This document shows positions 1 through 8,800 of a stretch of 64,000 nt of DNA, piece after piece; position 1 is the stretch's first letter, and the number at the start of each line of letters is the position of its first letter. The notes under the pieces are model-generated. The model was not told the DNA's origin. It saw only the letters and a program-made list of their open reading frames with translations, and did no database searches. The stretch lies in assembly GCF_005860805.1 (NCBI RefSeq), contig NZ_VCEJ01000002.1:790375-854374 (forward strand), read 5' to 3'. The translations under genes were made by a program, and so were the position numbers. The stretch is from Dyadobacter luticola (GTDB lineage: Bacteria > Bacteroidota > Bacteroidia > Cytophagales > Spirosomataceae).

Positions 1-868
1 CCGATTTGCTTGGCAAAATGAGCACGTCACTTTTCGCCAGGAAATCAGGTATCTGGTACCACGGGAAGCCGCCGGGAAAGGAAACTTTATTTTTGAGTTC
101 CAGCAAATCAACCAGTTTTTCCAGCGCAGATCTTGCCGGTCCGTCACCGACCAAGGTCAATTTCCACAATGAGTTTGGATTTGCTTTCAACATTTGATCG
201 TACGCCCGCAGCAGCATTTCCAGATTTTTTTCCGGCGCCAGTCTCCCTACATATATAAAGCTGCGCGACAGTTTTTCAACATTTGCCTCACCAGATTTTG
301 CTTCCTCGTAGCGGCTCCTAATCAAATCTTCATCCACCACCGCAGCATTACGGACCGCAATGTCAGCGGGATTAACTCCCAGATTTTCAAGATACTCGGC
401 CGATGATTTTCCAAAACAAAAAAACGCATTCCCCCGGCCCACGATAAAACTCTTAACCGATTCACGCCAGCCCGAGCGCTCATGATCGGCCGGGGAAGAT
501 TCGGAGGAAATGACCACTTTCACGCCTTTCAGTCTCGCATAAAACATCAGCAGCACCTGCGCCATATCGAAATAGCCGGTAATGTTGAGGACGGTCGGTT
601 TGTATTCTTTGAAAATCCGGAACAATGCTTTGCGCCGCTCCTGGAAAGTCACGCTGTCCAGGCTCCGGTTGAAAAGTACCTGATAAGGATAATGATATTT
701 GACGGTATCGTCGGGCTGCATGTTGCTACGGCTCGCCTCGTTTAACGCGATTTGCGCCACCAGAAATTCGCTTTGCGGGTCGGTTTCCAGCAAAACCCGA
801 TGTATCTCGCTGAAAAGCCACGACTTATAATGTGCCCATAATTGATTGTGAACCACCAGTACGCGCAT
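1..868 (-). CDS. Glycosyltransferase family 4 (group 1), partial
   Basis: The reading frame is open from the ATG at 868 to the window edge, giving 289 residues; the C-terminal part lies outside the window. The N-terminal half looks like a GT-B acceptor domain. The C-terminal half begins with YVGRLAPEKN and continues to VGDGP and DVLILPS, the usual order in retaining GT4 enzymes (donor-sugar domain). Such enzymes transfer a sugar from a nucleotide donor, usually to a surface polysaccharide; donor and acceptor cannot be told here. The start overlaps the stop of the upstream gene by one base (TAATG), which points to translational coupling with the SGNH-like membrane protein. Polysaccharide building is inferred from this pairing. 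Confidence 0.85.
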   Translation of the reverse strand, partial: MRVLVVHNQLWAHYKSWLFSEIHRVLLETDPQSEFLVAQIALNEASRSNMQPDDTVKYHYPYQVLFNRSLDSVTFQERRKALFRIFKEYKPTVLNITGYFDMAQVLLMFYARLKGVKVVISSESSPADHERSGWRESVKSFIVGRGNAFFCFGKSSAEYLENLGVNPADIAVRNAAVVDEDLIRSRYEEAKSGEANVEKLSRSFIYVGRLAPEKNLEMLLRAYDQMLKANPNSLWKLTLVGDGPARSALEKLVDLLELKNKVSFPGGFPWYQIPDFLAKSDVLILPSKS

Positions 869-1926
869 TACTTTTCAAGTTTTAAGTATTCCTGAAACAA
901 CGGATACAGGTTATTGGATAAAAATCGCTGGCCCTGGTCATTGTAATGCACCACGTCATTTTTGCGGTAAAGATCTTTGGAAACCCGAAACTGAAATTCA
1001 TTGATCAGTCTGATATTTTTTCCTGCCGCAAACTGGATTATCTCGTCGCCCTGATCATTAAAATGCCCCATATCGATTTCCGAAATTTCGGGGTGCAGGT
1101 AAATAAAAAATGGAATGTTGTTCGCTTGGGCAATTTCGTACAACTGCTCGTAGCCCGGATTAAAACCGACGCCCGGCTTGCGGATGCCGGCATTATTCAG
1201 CTTCTCGTCTTCTGTAATATCCTTTTTATCAGGTGTTTGACTTGCAGGAACCTCCTTTTTAACTGAATCAATTTTGCTCGTAGAATCCACTTTCGCTGTA
1301 CTGGGCTTTTCCTCAGCAGTTTCTTGTGTTGGCCTGAAAAACCGGTCGAGATAATAGAAGAAAATCCACCGGTACCGGTCCCACAATTCATACAGCGCCA
1401 CTTTGTACTGCTTGTTCGGCATACCCGGATCGACGCCCACCGGACTAATGTGCGACATGATATCGTGTGCGTCGTGGCTGCTCGTCACCAGGCACATGAG
1501 CTTCGCTTTAAATGTGCCGAATTTTTTGAGATAAGCCGCCACGTTATCCGGCCCCCAAGAGCCCGCCGAAATGTTCAGGACGCGCACTTTTTTATGATAA
1601 TCCTTGAGAAAACGCCTTTCCAGAATCGTGGAGGCAATGCTATCCTGATCTGTGAGGCTGCCGCCATTGACGACCGAATCGCCGATCAATAAAATAACGA
1701 TGCTGTCGGATGGTGCGATTTCTTCATTCCGCATGGAAAAATGGTTGGTGCGAAGTGTTGAGCCAAAGCGTTTTACGTCCTGATTAGGCGCGTAGATATA
1801 TTCGAAATCGGGGTCTGAAATGTAAAGGGGGGAATTGCAGAAGCCAAATGCCACTCTCAAAACAACTTCGGCTACCGCGGCAAGGATGACAATGCTGATT
1901 AAAAAGCCGTATAGGTACTTTGACAT
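868..1926 (-). CDS. Membrane-anchored SGNH/GDSL-like hydrolase
   Basis: The product has 352 residues. Residues about 4-25 form one hydrophobic helix, so the rest is probably periplasmic. A GDS block occurs in LLIGDSVVNGG at about residues 80-90 and a late VHYNDQGQ segment near residue 325 carries a D and H candidate, as in SGNH hydrolases and AlgJ/AlgX-like O-acetylation proteins. A Lys/Ser/Thr-rich low-complexity linker (about residues 205-245) splits the fold. The TAATG junction with the following GT4 gene suggests a joint role in decorating a surface glycan. A TAAATTTG motif on the minus strand at 1961-1968 matches the Bacteroidota -7 element, but no good -33 partner is visible. Esterase versus transferase activity is undecided. 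Confidence 0.7.
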   Translation of the reverse strand: MSKYLYGFLISIVILAAVAEVVLRVAFGFCNSPLYISDPDFEYIYAPNQDVKRFGSTLRTNHFSMRNEEIAPSDSIVILLIGDSVVNGGSLTDQDSIASTILERRFLKDYHKKVRVLNISAGSWGPDNVAAYLKKFGTFKAKLMCLVTSSHDAHDIMSHISPVGVDPGMPNKQYKVALYELWDRYRWIFFYYLDRFFRPTQETAEEKPSTAKVDSTSKIDSVKKEVPASQTPDKKDITEDEKLNNAGIRKPGVGFNPGYEQLYEIAQANNIPFFIYLHPEISEIDMGHFNDQGDEIIQFAAGKNIRLINEFQFRVSKDLYRKNDVVHYNDQGQRFLSNNLYPLFQEYLKLEK

Positions 1927-2113
1927 TAAATATGGGTCAGTTCTGAGTCGTTTGAGTGCGCAAATTTAGGATTACTTTTTCCAAAACCGACTTTTTGATA
2001 TTTGCATCATCAAATAATGAGCCACTGGCTCTCACGCTTCATCTTGGAACGATAATTTAAAGATAGCCGCCACACAAGCATTGATGCTTAATCATTCGCT
2101 AAAAACCAACCTT

Positions 2114-2992
2114 ATGAAATTCATTGAATCAAATGCAGGGACCACGGGTGAGCCGGTGAAATTGCTGGTACACGAAGTAGGCCAGGGTAAGCCTGCCCTG
2201 TTTATTACCGGCTGGCCTCTGAGCCACGAAATGTGGGAATACCAGTTTAATGTGCTTCCAAAACATGGGATCCGCTGTATTTCTTATGATCGCCGCGGTT
2301 TCGGGCACTCCGATAAGCCTTGGAGCGGATATGATTACGATACTTTGGCGGCTGATTTAAACGCTGTGATTGAAGCACTTGATCTGCACGATGTTACGCT
2401 GGTAGGTTTTTCGATGGGCGGCGGTGAAGTGGTGCGTTATCTGAGCACTTATGGCAGCGAAAGAGTTTCCAGAGCCGTACTGATCAGCTCGGTAGTTCCT
2501 TATATGTTGAAAACCGAGGACAATCCGGAGGGTTTACCGCAGGAAATGTTCGACGAATTTGTGCAGCAAATTGAAGACGATCGGCCTAAATTTCTTGCCG
2601 GTTTTGCCAAATCATTTTATGGGAATTCCCTGCTCAACAATGCCGTAAGCGACGAAATCCTGACCTGGCACGGCGGCCTGGCATTGCAGGCATCGGGACG
2701 GGCTACCACCCAATGTATCAGAAGTTTCAGCGCGACGGACTTCCGTAATGAAGTTTCGCTGCTGGACGTGCCGGTGCTGATCATTCACGGGGAATCCGAC
2801 AAAACAGTGCCCATCGATGCGAGCAGCGAAAGGACTTCGGATATGCTACCGGGTGCAGAATACATTATTTATGAGGGTGCTCCGCACGGATTGTTTATTA
2901 CACATAAAGAAAGGCTGAACGAAAACCTGGTGCAATTTATCAACCAGGAAGTCGTGACGATCAGCAACCCATATACAGATATTGTGACCTAG
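2114..2992 (+). CDS. Alpha/beta hydrolase (non-haem haloperoxidase/arylesterase-like)
   Basis: The product has 292 residues from the ATG at 2114, which follows an A-rich leader; an ATG at 2084 would add ten residues. It is a single-domain alpha/beta hydrolase. The nucleophile elbow is GFSMGG, the oxyanion region is ITGWPLSHEMW, the acid is in HGESDKTVP and the histidine in APHGLF near the end, so the triad is complete. The sequence resembles cofactor-free haloperoxidases, which are in practice esterases. It stands alone, followed by a strong hairpin shared with the convergent VOC gene. The substrate is unknown. Confidence 0.85.
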   Translation: MKFIESNAGTTGEPVKLLVHEVGQGKPALFITGWPLSHEMWEYQFNVLPKHGIRCISYDRRGFGHSDKPWSGYDYDTLAADLNAVIEALDLHDVTLVGFSMGGGEVVRYLSTYGSERVSRAVLISSVVPYMLKTEDNPEGLPQEMFDEFVQQIEDDRPKFLAGFAKSFYGNSLLNNAVSDEILTWHGGLALQASGRATTQCIRSFSATDFRNEVSLLDVPVLIIHGESDKTVPIDASSERTSDMLPGAEYIIYEGAPHGLFITHKERLNENLVQFINQEVVTISNPYTDIVT

Positions 2993-3013
2993 GCGATAGG
3001 ATGAGGGGAAGCC

Positions 3014-3044
3014 GGGGCAGCACGTCATGTGCTGCCCCTTTTTT
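3014..3044. terminator. Bidirectional intrinsic terminator
   Basis: A perfect 10-bp stem (GGGGCAGCAC, loop GTCAT, GTGCTGCCCC) is followed by six T on the plus strand. It sits between the convergent hydrolase (stop at 2992) and VOC gene (stop codon 3043-3045). For the minus strand the T-run is poor, so it serves mainly the plus strand. Confidence 0.85.
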
Positions 3045-3411
3045 ATGCGAGCATCTCAATAAATTCGATGCGGTTGCCGAAAGGATCGCGGAACGAAAAA
3101 CGGTTTCGGTCAGGAATTTTGCTTTCATTGGAAATCGCGATCCCATGATTTTGCAAAATAGCCCGTGCATTTTCCAAATTATGTACTTCAAAAGCCGGGT
3201 GCCGCGCTGAAATATCATGCGTTTTCTCCGCCCGTATATGCAGCTGAATATCGCCCATCTGAAACCATATCGCCCCATTTGGCAGCGGGTAACCCATATC
3301 CGTCAGCTCCGGCAAGCCAAGTATGTCGCCATAAAACTTACGTGCTTCGTCCTCCGTACCTTCGGGAATGCAGAGCATGATGTGATCGAGTCTTTTAAAT
3401 TCAATTTTCAT
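3043..3411 (-). CDS. VOC-family glyoxalase-like protein
   Basis: The product has 122 residues, the size of a single vicinal-oxygen-chelate subunit made of two beta-alpha-beta-beta-beta modules. It opens with LDHIMLCIPEG and carries ARKFYGDILG, a typical module-1 helix; the second module ends with FRDPFGNRIEFIE, where the Glu is a usual metal ligand. A His in module 1 (LDHI) and a His in the middle (QLHIRAE) could complete a metal site. It could act as a glyoxalase, dioxygenase or resistance protein; the sequence does not decide. The cupin gene lies 27 bases upstream on the same strand, so the two may be co-transcribed. Confidence 0.8.
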   Translation of the reverse strand: MKIEFKRLDHIMLCIPEGTEDEARKFYGDILGLPELTDMGYPLPNGAIWFQMGDIQLHIRAEKTHDISARHPAFEVHNLENARAILQNHGIAISNESKIPDRNRFSFRDPFGNRIEFIEMLA

Positions 3412-3438
3412 GGTTGGAGATTTTCGGTCATGTTAATG

Positions 3439-3969
3439 TTAAACCCACAAGGTGATCAATCCGCCCGATTTACCGGAAAACGGATCCAATGCAGGTTTTG
3501 GAACTTTGGCAATGTTCTGGTCTGCTTTGGGCCGGTCGCCAGGCTCGCCCCGGAGAATGTCGTAGTCCCGTCCGTCCGGATAAGCACCTACCACACCAAA
3601 ATCGCCGGACGATTCCAGTTTTTTGTGCCCCACGCCGGCAGGTATTACCAGTATATCTCCGGCTTCTACCCGGATCTTTTCACCATTTTCCCCGCCCATG
3701 TGCAGCAAGGCATTTCCGGCAAACACACCCAAAACCTCATGTGAAATACTATGGTAATGATGATAGGTAAACACCCCATTCCGCCAGGAATTCGTCCACT
3801 GATTTTTCGCAAAAAGCGCCTCCAACCACCCCGCACCTTTCACACCCCGCTCAGCAAACACATTTTTATAAACCAGCAGTGGATATTTACTATTCGGAAT
3901 CTTCCCGTCATCTTTGAAGAAGAAGGTTTGAGGGTTGGTCATGGTGGATATATCAGGTCTGTCTTGCAT
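3439..3969 (-). CDS. Cupin-domain protein
   Basis: The product has 176 residues, or 167 from an ATG at 3942. A single cupin barrel is seen: motif 1 as YHHYHSISHEVLGVF with three His and a Glu, and motif 2 as AGDILVIPAGVGHKK with the last His. A 2-His/Glu/His metal site is therefore intact. The C-terminal tail (about 35 residues, Pro- and Gly-rich) is outside the barrel. This resembles soluble one-domain cupins of unknown substrate. The start lies 8 bases after the stop of the upstream amidohydrolase, so an operon of amidohydrolase, cupin and VOC genes is likely. Confidence 0.75.
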   Translation of the reverse strand: MQDRPDISTMTNPQTFFFKDDGKIPNSKYPLLVYKNVFAERGVKGAGWLEALFAKNQWTNSWRNGVFTYHHYHSISHEVLGVFAGNALLHMGGENGEKIRVEAGDILVIPAGVGHKKLESSGDFGVVGAYPDGRDYDILRGEPGDRPKADQNIAKVPKPALDPFSGKSGGLITLWV

Positions 3970-3977
3970 CCCGTAAG

Positions 3978-5315
3978 TTACTTATTTAAAGGCCCCTTAC
4001 TTACTTCAATGCCATTTTTCCAAACTGCCTCGATGGTCCGGGTGTTCTTAATGTCTTTTTCGGGATTGGCGCTGAGGATGACTAGGTCGGCGTGTTTGCC
4101 TTTTTCGAGGGTGCCGAAGTCGGTGTCGATCTTTAATGTTTGGGCGGCGTTGCGGGTGCTGACGGTGAGGGCCTGGATCGGCGTAAGGCCGGCCTCAACC
4201 ATGAGCTGCATTTCCAGATGTTCGGTGAAACCCTGCGTACGTATCGGAAAGGCGCCCGAATCGGTTCCCAGCGCTACGGTGATGCCGGCATCGAAAATCT
4301 TTTTCAGGTTGATCATCCCGATTTTGTGAGACTCCATATTCTTGGCATAATCCGGCGAGTTCCGGATTTTCTCACCATAGCTTTTGTCGGAGATCATTTC
4401 AAAAACGCCCGGTTCCAAAGAGTTTTTGAAAAAATCATCATTGACCCAATCGGGATTTCCGCCGTACGCAAATAGATATTCATCCAGCGAAAGCGTCGGG
4501 ATGTAAGTAACATGCTTCTGCTTCATTTTCGCTAGCAAATCGGCATCTACTTCTTTGTCGCGGATGCTGTGGGCGATGATATCCAGCCCCGCATCCACCA
4601 GCGCGCGGGCGTCTTCGGCGTAAAACAAATGTGCAGCAACACGGATGTTCCTTTTGTGCGCTTCTGAAATGATCGCTTTATAAATTTCCGGTTTCATTTT
4701 TTGTGCGCCGCCGTGATCATCCACCCACATTTTTACCACCGTCGGTTTAACAGCCGCCAGCTTATCCATCATGGCCGGAACCTCGGCTGGTGTAGCCGGA
4801 CGGAGCAGCAAATTCATCCATGAGCCAGGATTGGGATCAGGCACATTGAAACCATATCCCGCTGAAAAAAGTCGGGCACCCGGCAGCTTGCCAGCCACCG
4901 TAGAATCGCGCAGGCCTTCAAAGATGAGCGGCCGGTCGGTACCCATCACGAGCACTGCGCTCACGCCATAATCTTCATACTTTTTCAGCTGGCGCAAAAT
5001 ATTTTCACGCGTATAATTTTCGGCCGACGAAGTATTTCCCTTCAATGTCCCGATATGCGCGTGAGCGCAGATTAGCGAGGGGATCACTATTTTTCCTGAG
5101 AGGTCCTGCACCTTCGCGTTGCCGGGTTTCAGGCCCTTGCCGATTTCAGCGATGCGGCCGCCCGATACCAGTATGTCCATATTTTGCCTCGGTGCCGACC
5201 TGGTCCCGTCAATCAGTGTCACGTTTTTCAAAAGCACCGGTGACAGCTGCGCCTGCGTACGAAAAGCCGCGGAGAGCATTAAAAACAGGATAAAAATGAT
5301 GTCGATTTTTTTCAT
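3978..5315 (-). CDS. Exported metal-dependent amidohydrolase
   Basis: The product has 445 residues from the ATG at 5315, which gives a clean signal peptide (MKK, hydrophobic core, TQAQ). The amidohydrolase plan is visible: an N-terminal beta-sandwich strand (LLKNVTLIDGTR), HAHIG as the first metal pair, His residues in VAAHLF and IAHSIRD, and the metal Asp in ALGTDSGAFP; the C-terminus returns to the sandwich with GKHADLVIL. This matches the imidazolonepropionase-like and prolidase-like branch. It probably hydrolyses a cyclic amide or peptide outside the cytoplasm; the substrate is not predictable. It leads the cupin and VOC genes. Confidence 0.85.
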   Translation of the reverse strand: MKKIDIIFILFLMLSAAFRTQAQLSPVLLKNVTLIDGTRSAPRQNMDILVSGGRIAEIGKGLKPGNAKVQDLSGKIVIPSLICAHAHIGTLKGNTSSAENYTRENILRQLKKYEDYGVSAVLVMGTDRPLIFEGLRDSTVAGKLPGARLFSAGYGFNVPDPNPGSWMNLLLRPATPAEVPAMMDKLAAVKPTVVKMWVDDHGGAQKMKPEIYKAIISEAHKRNIRVAAHLFYAEDARALVDAGLDIIAHSIRDKEVDADLLAKMKQKHVTYIPTLSLDEYLFAYGGNPDWVNDDFFKNSLEPGVFEMISDKSYGEKIRNSPDYAKNMESHKIGMINLKKIFDAGITVALGTDSGAFPIRTQGFTEHLEMQLMVEAGLTPIQALTVSTRNAAQTLKIDTDFGTLEKGKHADLVILSANPEKDIKNTRTIEAVWKNGIEVSKGPLNK

Positions 5316-5453
5316 AAGATATATGCAGACCATGTTTTGGTTACATCAAAAAATGCCTGCCGTCTGGTATAGAATTTGAAACAATTCGTGGAATAATTTT
5401 ATAAAGACTATCAAAAAGTAAATTAAGCATCCGATCTCTTAAGTTTTGAAATC

Positions 5454-5630
5454 ATGGCCAAATATTCAAAAAAAGCGAGTGAAAAAGTAGGGGAGACCCT
5501 GCACGAGCAAAAAGAAGGAAAGCTCAAATCCGGCTCCGGTAAGAAAGTTACTTCCAAAAAACAGGCGATTGCGATCGGTCTTTCGGAGGCTAGAAAAGAA
5601 GGTGCAAAAGTGCCGAAGAAAAAGGATTAA
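5454..5630 (+). CDS. Small basic DUF6496-like protein
   Basis: This 58-residue ORF begins MAKYSKKASEKVGETL and ends in KVPKKKD. About a third of the residues are Lys or Arg. The order MAKYSKKA..., a central GSGKKVTSKKQAIAIGLSEAR and a basic tail match the short proteins grouped as DUF6496, common in soil bacteria and of unknown role; the resemblance to stress-associated KGG-like proteins is only in composition. It is a single-gene unit: it has its own leader and is closed by a hairpin at 5649-5689. A nucleic-acid-binding role is a guess from charge alone. Confidence 0.75.
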   Translation: MAKYSKKASEKVGETLHEQKEGKLKSGSGKKVTSKKQAIAIGLSEARKEGAKVPKKKD

Positions 5631-5648
5631 AAATCGTTAACATTTAGC

Positions 5649-5689
5649 AAACCTTTTTACCAGGCCGTTTCGATGGTGAAAAGGTTTTT
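5649..5689 (+). terminator. Intrinsic terminator after the small basic gene
   Basis: The arms AAACCTTTTTACCA and TGGTGAAAAGGTTT pair over 14 positions with one mismatch around an 11-base loop, and the right arm runs into a T-rich tail. It lies 18 bases after the stop at 5630. Confidence 0.75.
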
Positions 5690-5807
5690 ATATGTCGAAC
5701 TGTGTAGACGTACCGCTACACGACGCGTATAACAGAGCTCAAAAAAACCTATATTGTGGGTCAATCTTTGATCCGCTACTCAGACGTTATAATTGTCAGT
5801 GTTTTAA

Positions 5808-8800
5808 ATGAAGGACATTTTAAGGAAAGCGCTATTTGGTTTGCAGCAGAAAGATGAGGGCGTTTTCGATTTTGTGCAAGAATCTGCCGCCGACGGTTTT
5901 CTGATCTGGGAATATCAAAATCCGCAGCAATACTGGGCGGACAAAAGGCTGCTGAAAACACTGGCAAATACCGCGAATCCTGCGGGACTGGACGAAACCT
6001 TAGAGAATTTCCTCGAAAATAAGCAGTTCCAAAATTATCAGAAGAGTGCGCTTTTACATTTCTCAGATGACAATGCTGCTCTCGCGGGCAGGATCAGAGT
6101 AGTAGAAGAGGGTAAGCCGACGTTCTTGCTTGACCTCAATTCAATCATCGGATACGATCCGGAAAGCGGAGGAAAATTGGTAATTACAGGCTTTCAGGTA
6201 GATCGCCAGGTGGCGTACATTCCGGGCGAGCTCACCAATACCAAGCTATATAATTCCTTCCTGAAAAGTAACTGGCTTTACATGGTCGGGATCAACGTGG
6301 AAGGGAATTACATTTATGTAAATGATTATTTCTGTGAGTTTTACGGACTCAGCCGCGAAGAAGTTTTGGGTAAATCTTCGCTGAGCGGCGTTGTTCCCGA
6401 GGACATTGAAAAGTGTTTGCACGTCGGAAACCTTTGTTTCAAAAACCCCGGGACACCCAATTCTGTAATCCTGAGGAAAATGTCTGTCGAAGGCATTAAG
6501 GTAACCCAGTGGGAATTTACAGGCGTTGCGGATGAAAATGGCCAGGTGTACGAACTATTTTGTATCGGCTACGACATTACCGAGCACGTAAAAGTGGAAG
6601 AAGATTTGTCGGTACTCGTTTCCAACATGCAGGATGTCCTTTTTACCATCACATCCGACGGAATATTCACCTACGTGTCGCCCAGCTGGACTGTCATGTA
6701 TGGATATACGGTGGAAGAAACGGTAGGTCACCCTTTCACGGAATTTATTCATCCCGACGATTTCAAAGTATGTTTTGAAGCCCTGAAAACCGCTTCTGAA
6801 ACCGGTAAGCCGGTTCCAGGCGGCATCGAGCACCGCATTATTCACAAAAACGGGGATTGGTCTTGGAGCAATACCAGTGCCAACATTGACCCTTCGAGCG
6901 GTAATATCATTCTTACGAGCCACAACATCACCGAGCTGCGCAACTCGCGCGAAAAGCTTCGGGAGCTGGCGATCGTTGCTTCCAATACGACGGACTACAT
7001 TGTCATCGCTGACAACAAAGGAAAGATTACCTGGGTCAACGAAGCGTACGAACGTAAAACTGGGCTCAGCGTGAAGGAAGTGATTGGCATGAACCCGATG
7101 GATTTATTGAAAGGGCCGGATACCGACCCGGAAACCATTGAATTTATCTACAATGAATGTGTTGCCCGGCGCGTGGTGCAGGCCGAAGTACTTTGTTACA
7201 CCAGAATCGGCGAGCCTTACTGGGTCGACATTAAGATTACACCTGTATTTAATGATAAAGGAATCTGCACGCATTTTATCGCTGTGGAAAGGGACATTTC
7301 GGCGCGTAAAAGGTCGGAGGAGGAAATGCGGCGGATGCAATATATGCTGGAACAAACCAACACCGTAGCCCGGATCGGTGGCTGGGAGTTGAATTTGCAG
7401 ACAGATAAATTATACTGGACGCCCATTACAAAAGAACTGCACGAGGTGGCCGGCGACTACGAGCCAAACCTCAGCACAGCCATCAGCTTTTACAAAGAAG
7501 GTTATCACCGGGATCTGATCACCCGCGTCGTCAACGAAGCAATCGCGACCGGTAAATCCTGGGACTCAGAACTTCAAATTGTCACGGCCAAAGGAAATGA
7601 AGTGTGGGTGAGGACGATCGGGAAGTCGGAGGTAGTTGATGGTGTGAGTATCCGCATATATGGCGCATTCCAGGACATTACCTCCCGCAAACGTGCCGAA
7701 ATGGCTATTCAAAGCTCGGAAGCGAAGTTCCGGAGCCTCTATGATTCCACCAGCGACGCGGTAATCCTTTTCAACGATAAACAATACCTGGACTGCAACC
7801 GGGCAGCTTTGCGCATGTTCGGATTGAATGATACCGACGAGCTGAGGACATTGGAGCTGGGTGTTTTGTCAGGGTTCAATGCACCGGAATCTGCCGAGCA
7901 GCAGATAATTTTCAGAGATCATATCAATGCGTTGTACGAAAACGGCTCACATACCTTTGAGTGGAGTTTTGGTGGCTATGCGGGTGTAGAACCGTTTATC
8001 GCCGAGATTTTGCTGACATTGATCAATGTTAATAATGAGCAGATAATCCAGTCAGTGATCCGTGATATTACGATGCGGAAGAAAGCCGAGGCGGAATTGC
8101 TGGAAGCCCGGGAGCACGCCGAATCAGCTAATAAGCTCAAATCGGAGTTTCTGGCCAATATGAGCCACGAAATCCGAACCCCACTGAATGGTGTGGTCGG
8201 ATTTACGGATCTTTTGATGAAGACCAATCTCGACGAGACGCAGCAGCAGTATATGTCCATGGTTTTCCAGTCGGCCAACTCGCTGCTCGATATTATCAAT
8301 GACATTCTCGACTTTTCAAAAATCGAGGCAGGTAAGCTCGAATTATCATTTGAAAAAACGGATCTGCTCGAAATCTCCGGTCAGGTAGCGGATATGGTGA
8401 CTTACCAGGCGCAGCAAAAGCATCTGGAAATGTTGCTCAACATTCCTTCCGACATTCCACATTTCGTTTGGGCGGATTCGGTCAGGCTACGCCAGATTTT
8501 GGTGAACCTACTGAGCAATGCGGTGAAGTTTACCCTCGCAGGTGAGATCGAGCTGAAAATCGAACTTTCTCAGATTGACGGCGACAATGATTGTCATTTC
8601 CGGTTTTCAGTTCGTGATACCGGCATTGGCATTGATCCCGCCAATCAGCAGCGGATTTTCGAAGCATTTGCGCAGGAAGATGCCTCTACCACGAAACGTT
8701 TTGGCGGCACTGGGCTTGGGCTTACCATTTCAAATAATTTGTTGGGCCTGATGGACAGCAAGTTGCAGCTCATCAGTACCCCCGACCAGGGCAGCACTTT

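Noticed and set aside
1961..1968. Full promoter for the SGNH-GT4 genes
   Set aside because: TAAATTTG on the minus strand is a perfect -7 box, but no TTG or TTTG lies 17-23 bases upstream of it; only the -7 box is mentioned under the gene.
5702..5721. GTGTAG-N8-CTACAC before the hybrid kinase
   Set aside because: A six-base inverted repeat about 90 bases upstream of the start is short enough to occur by chance and no promoter element fits it.
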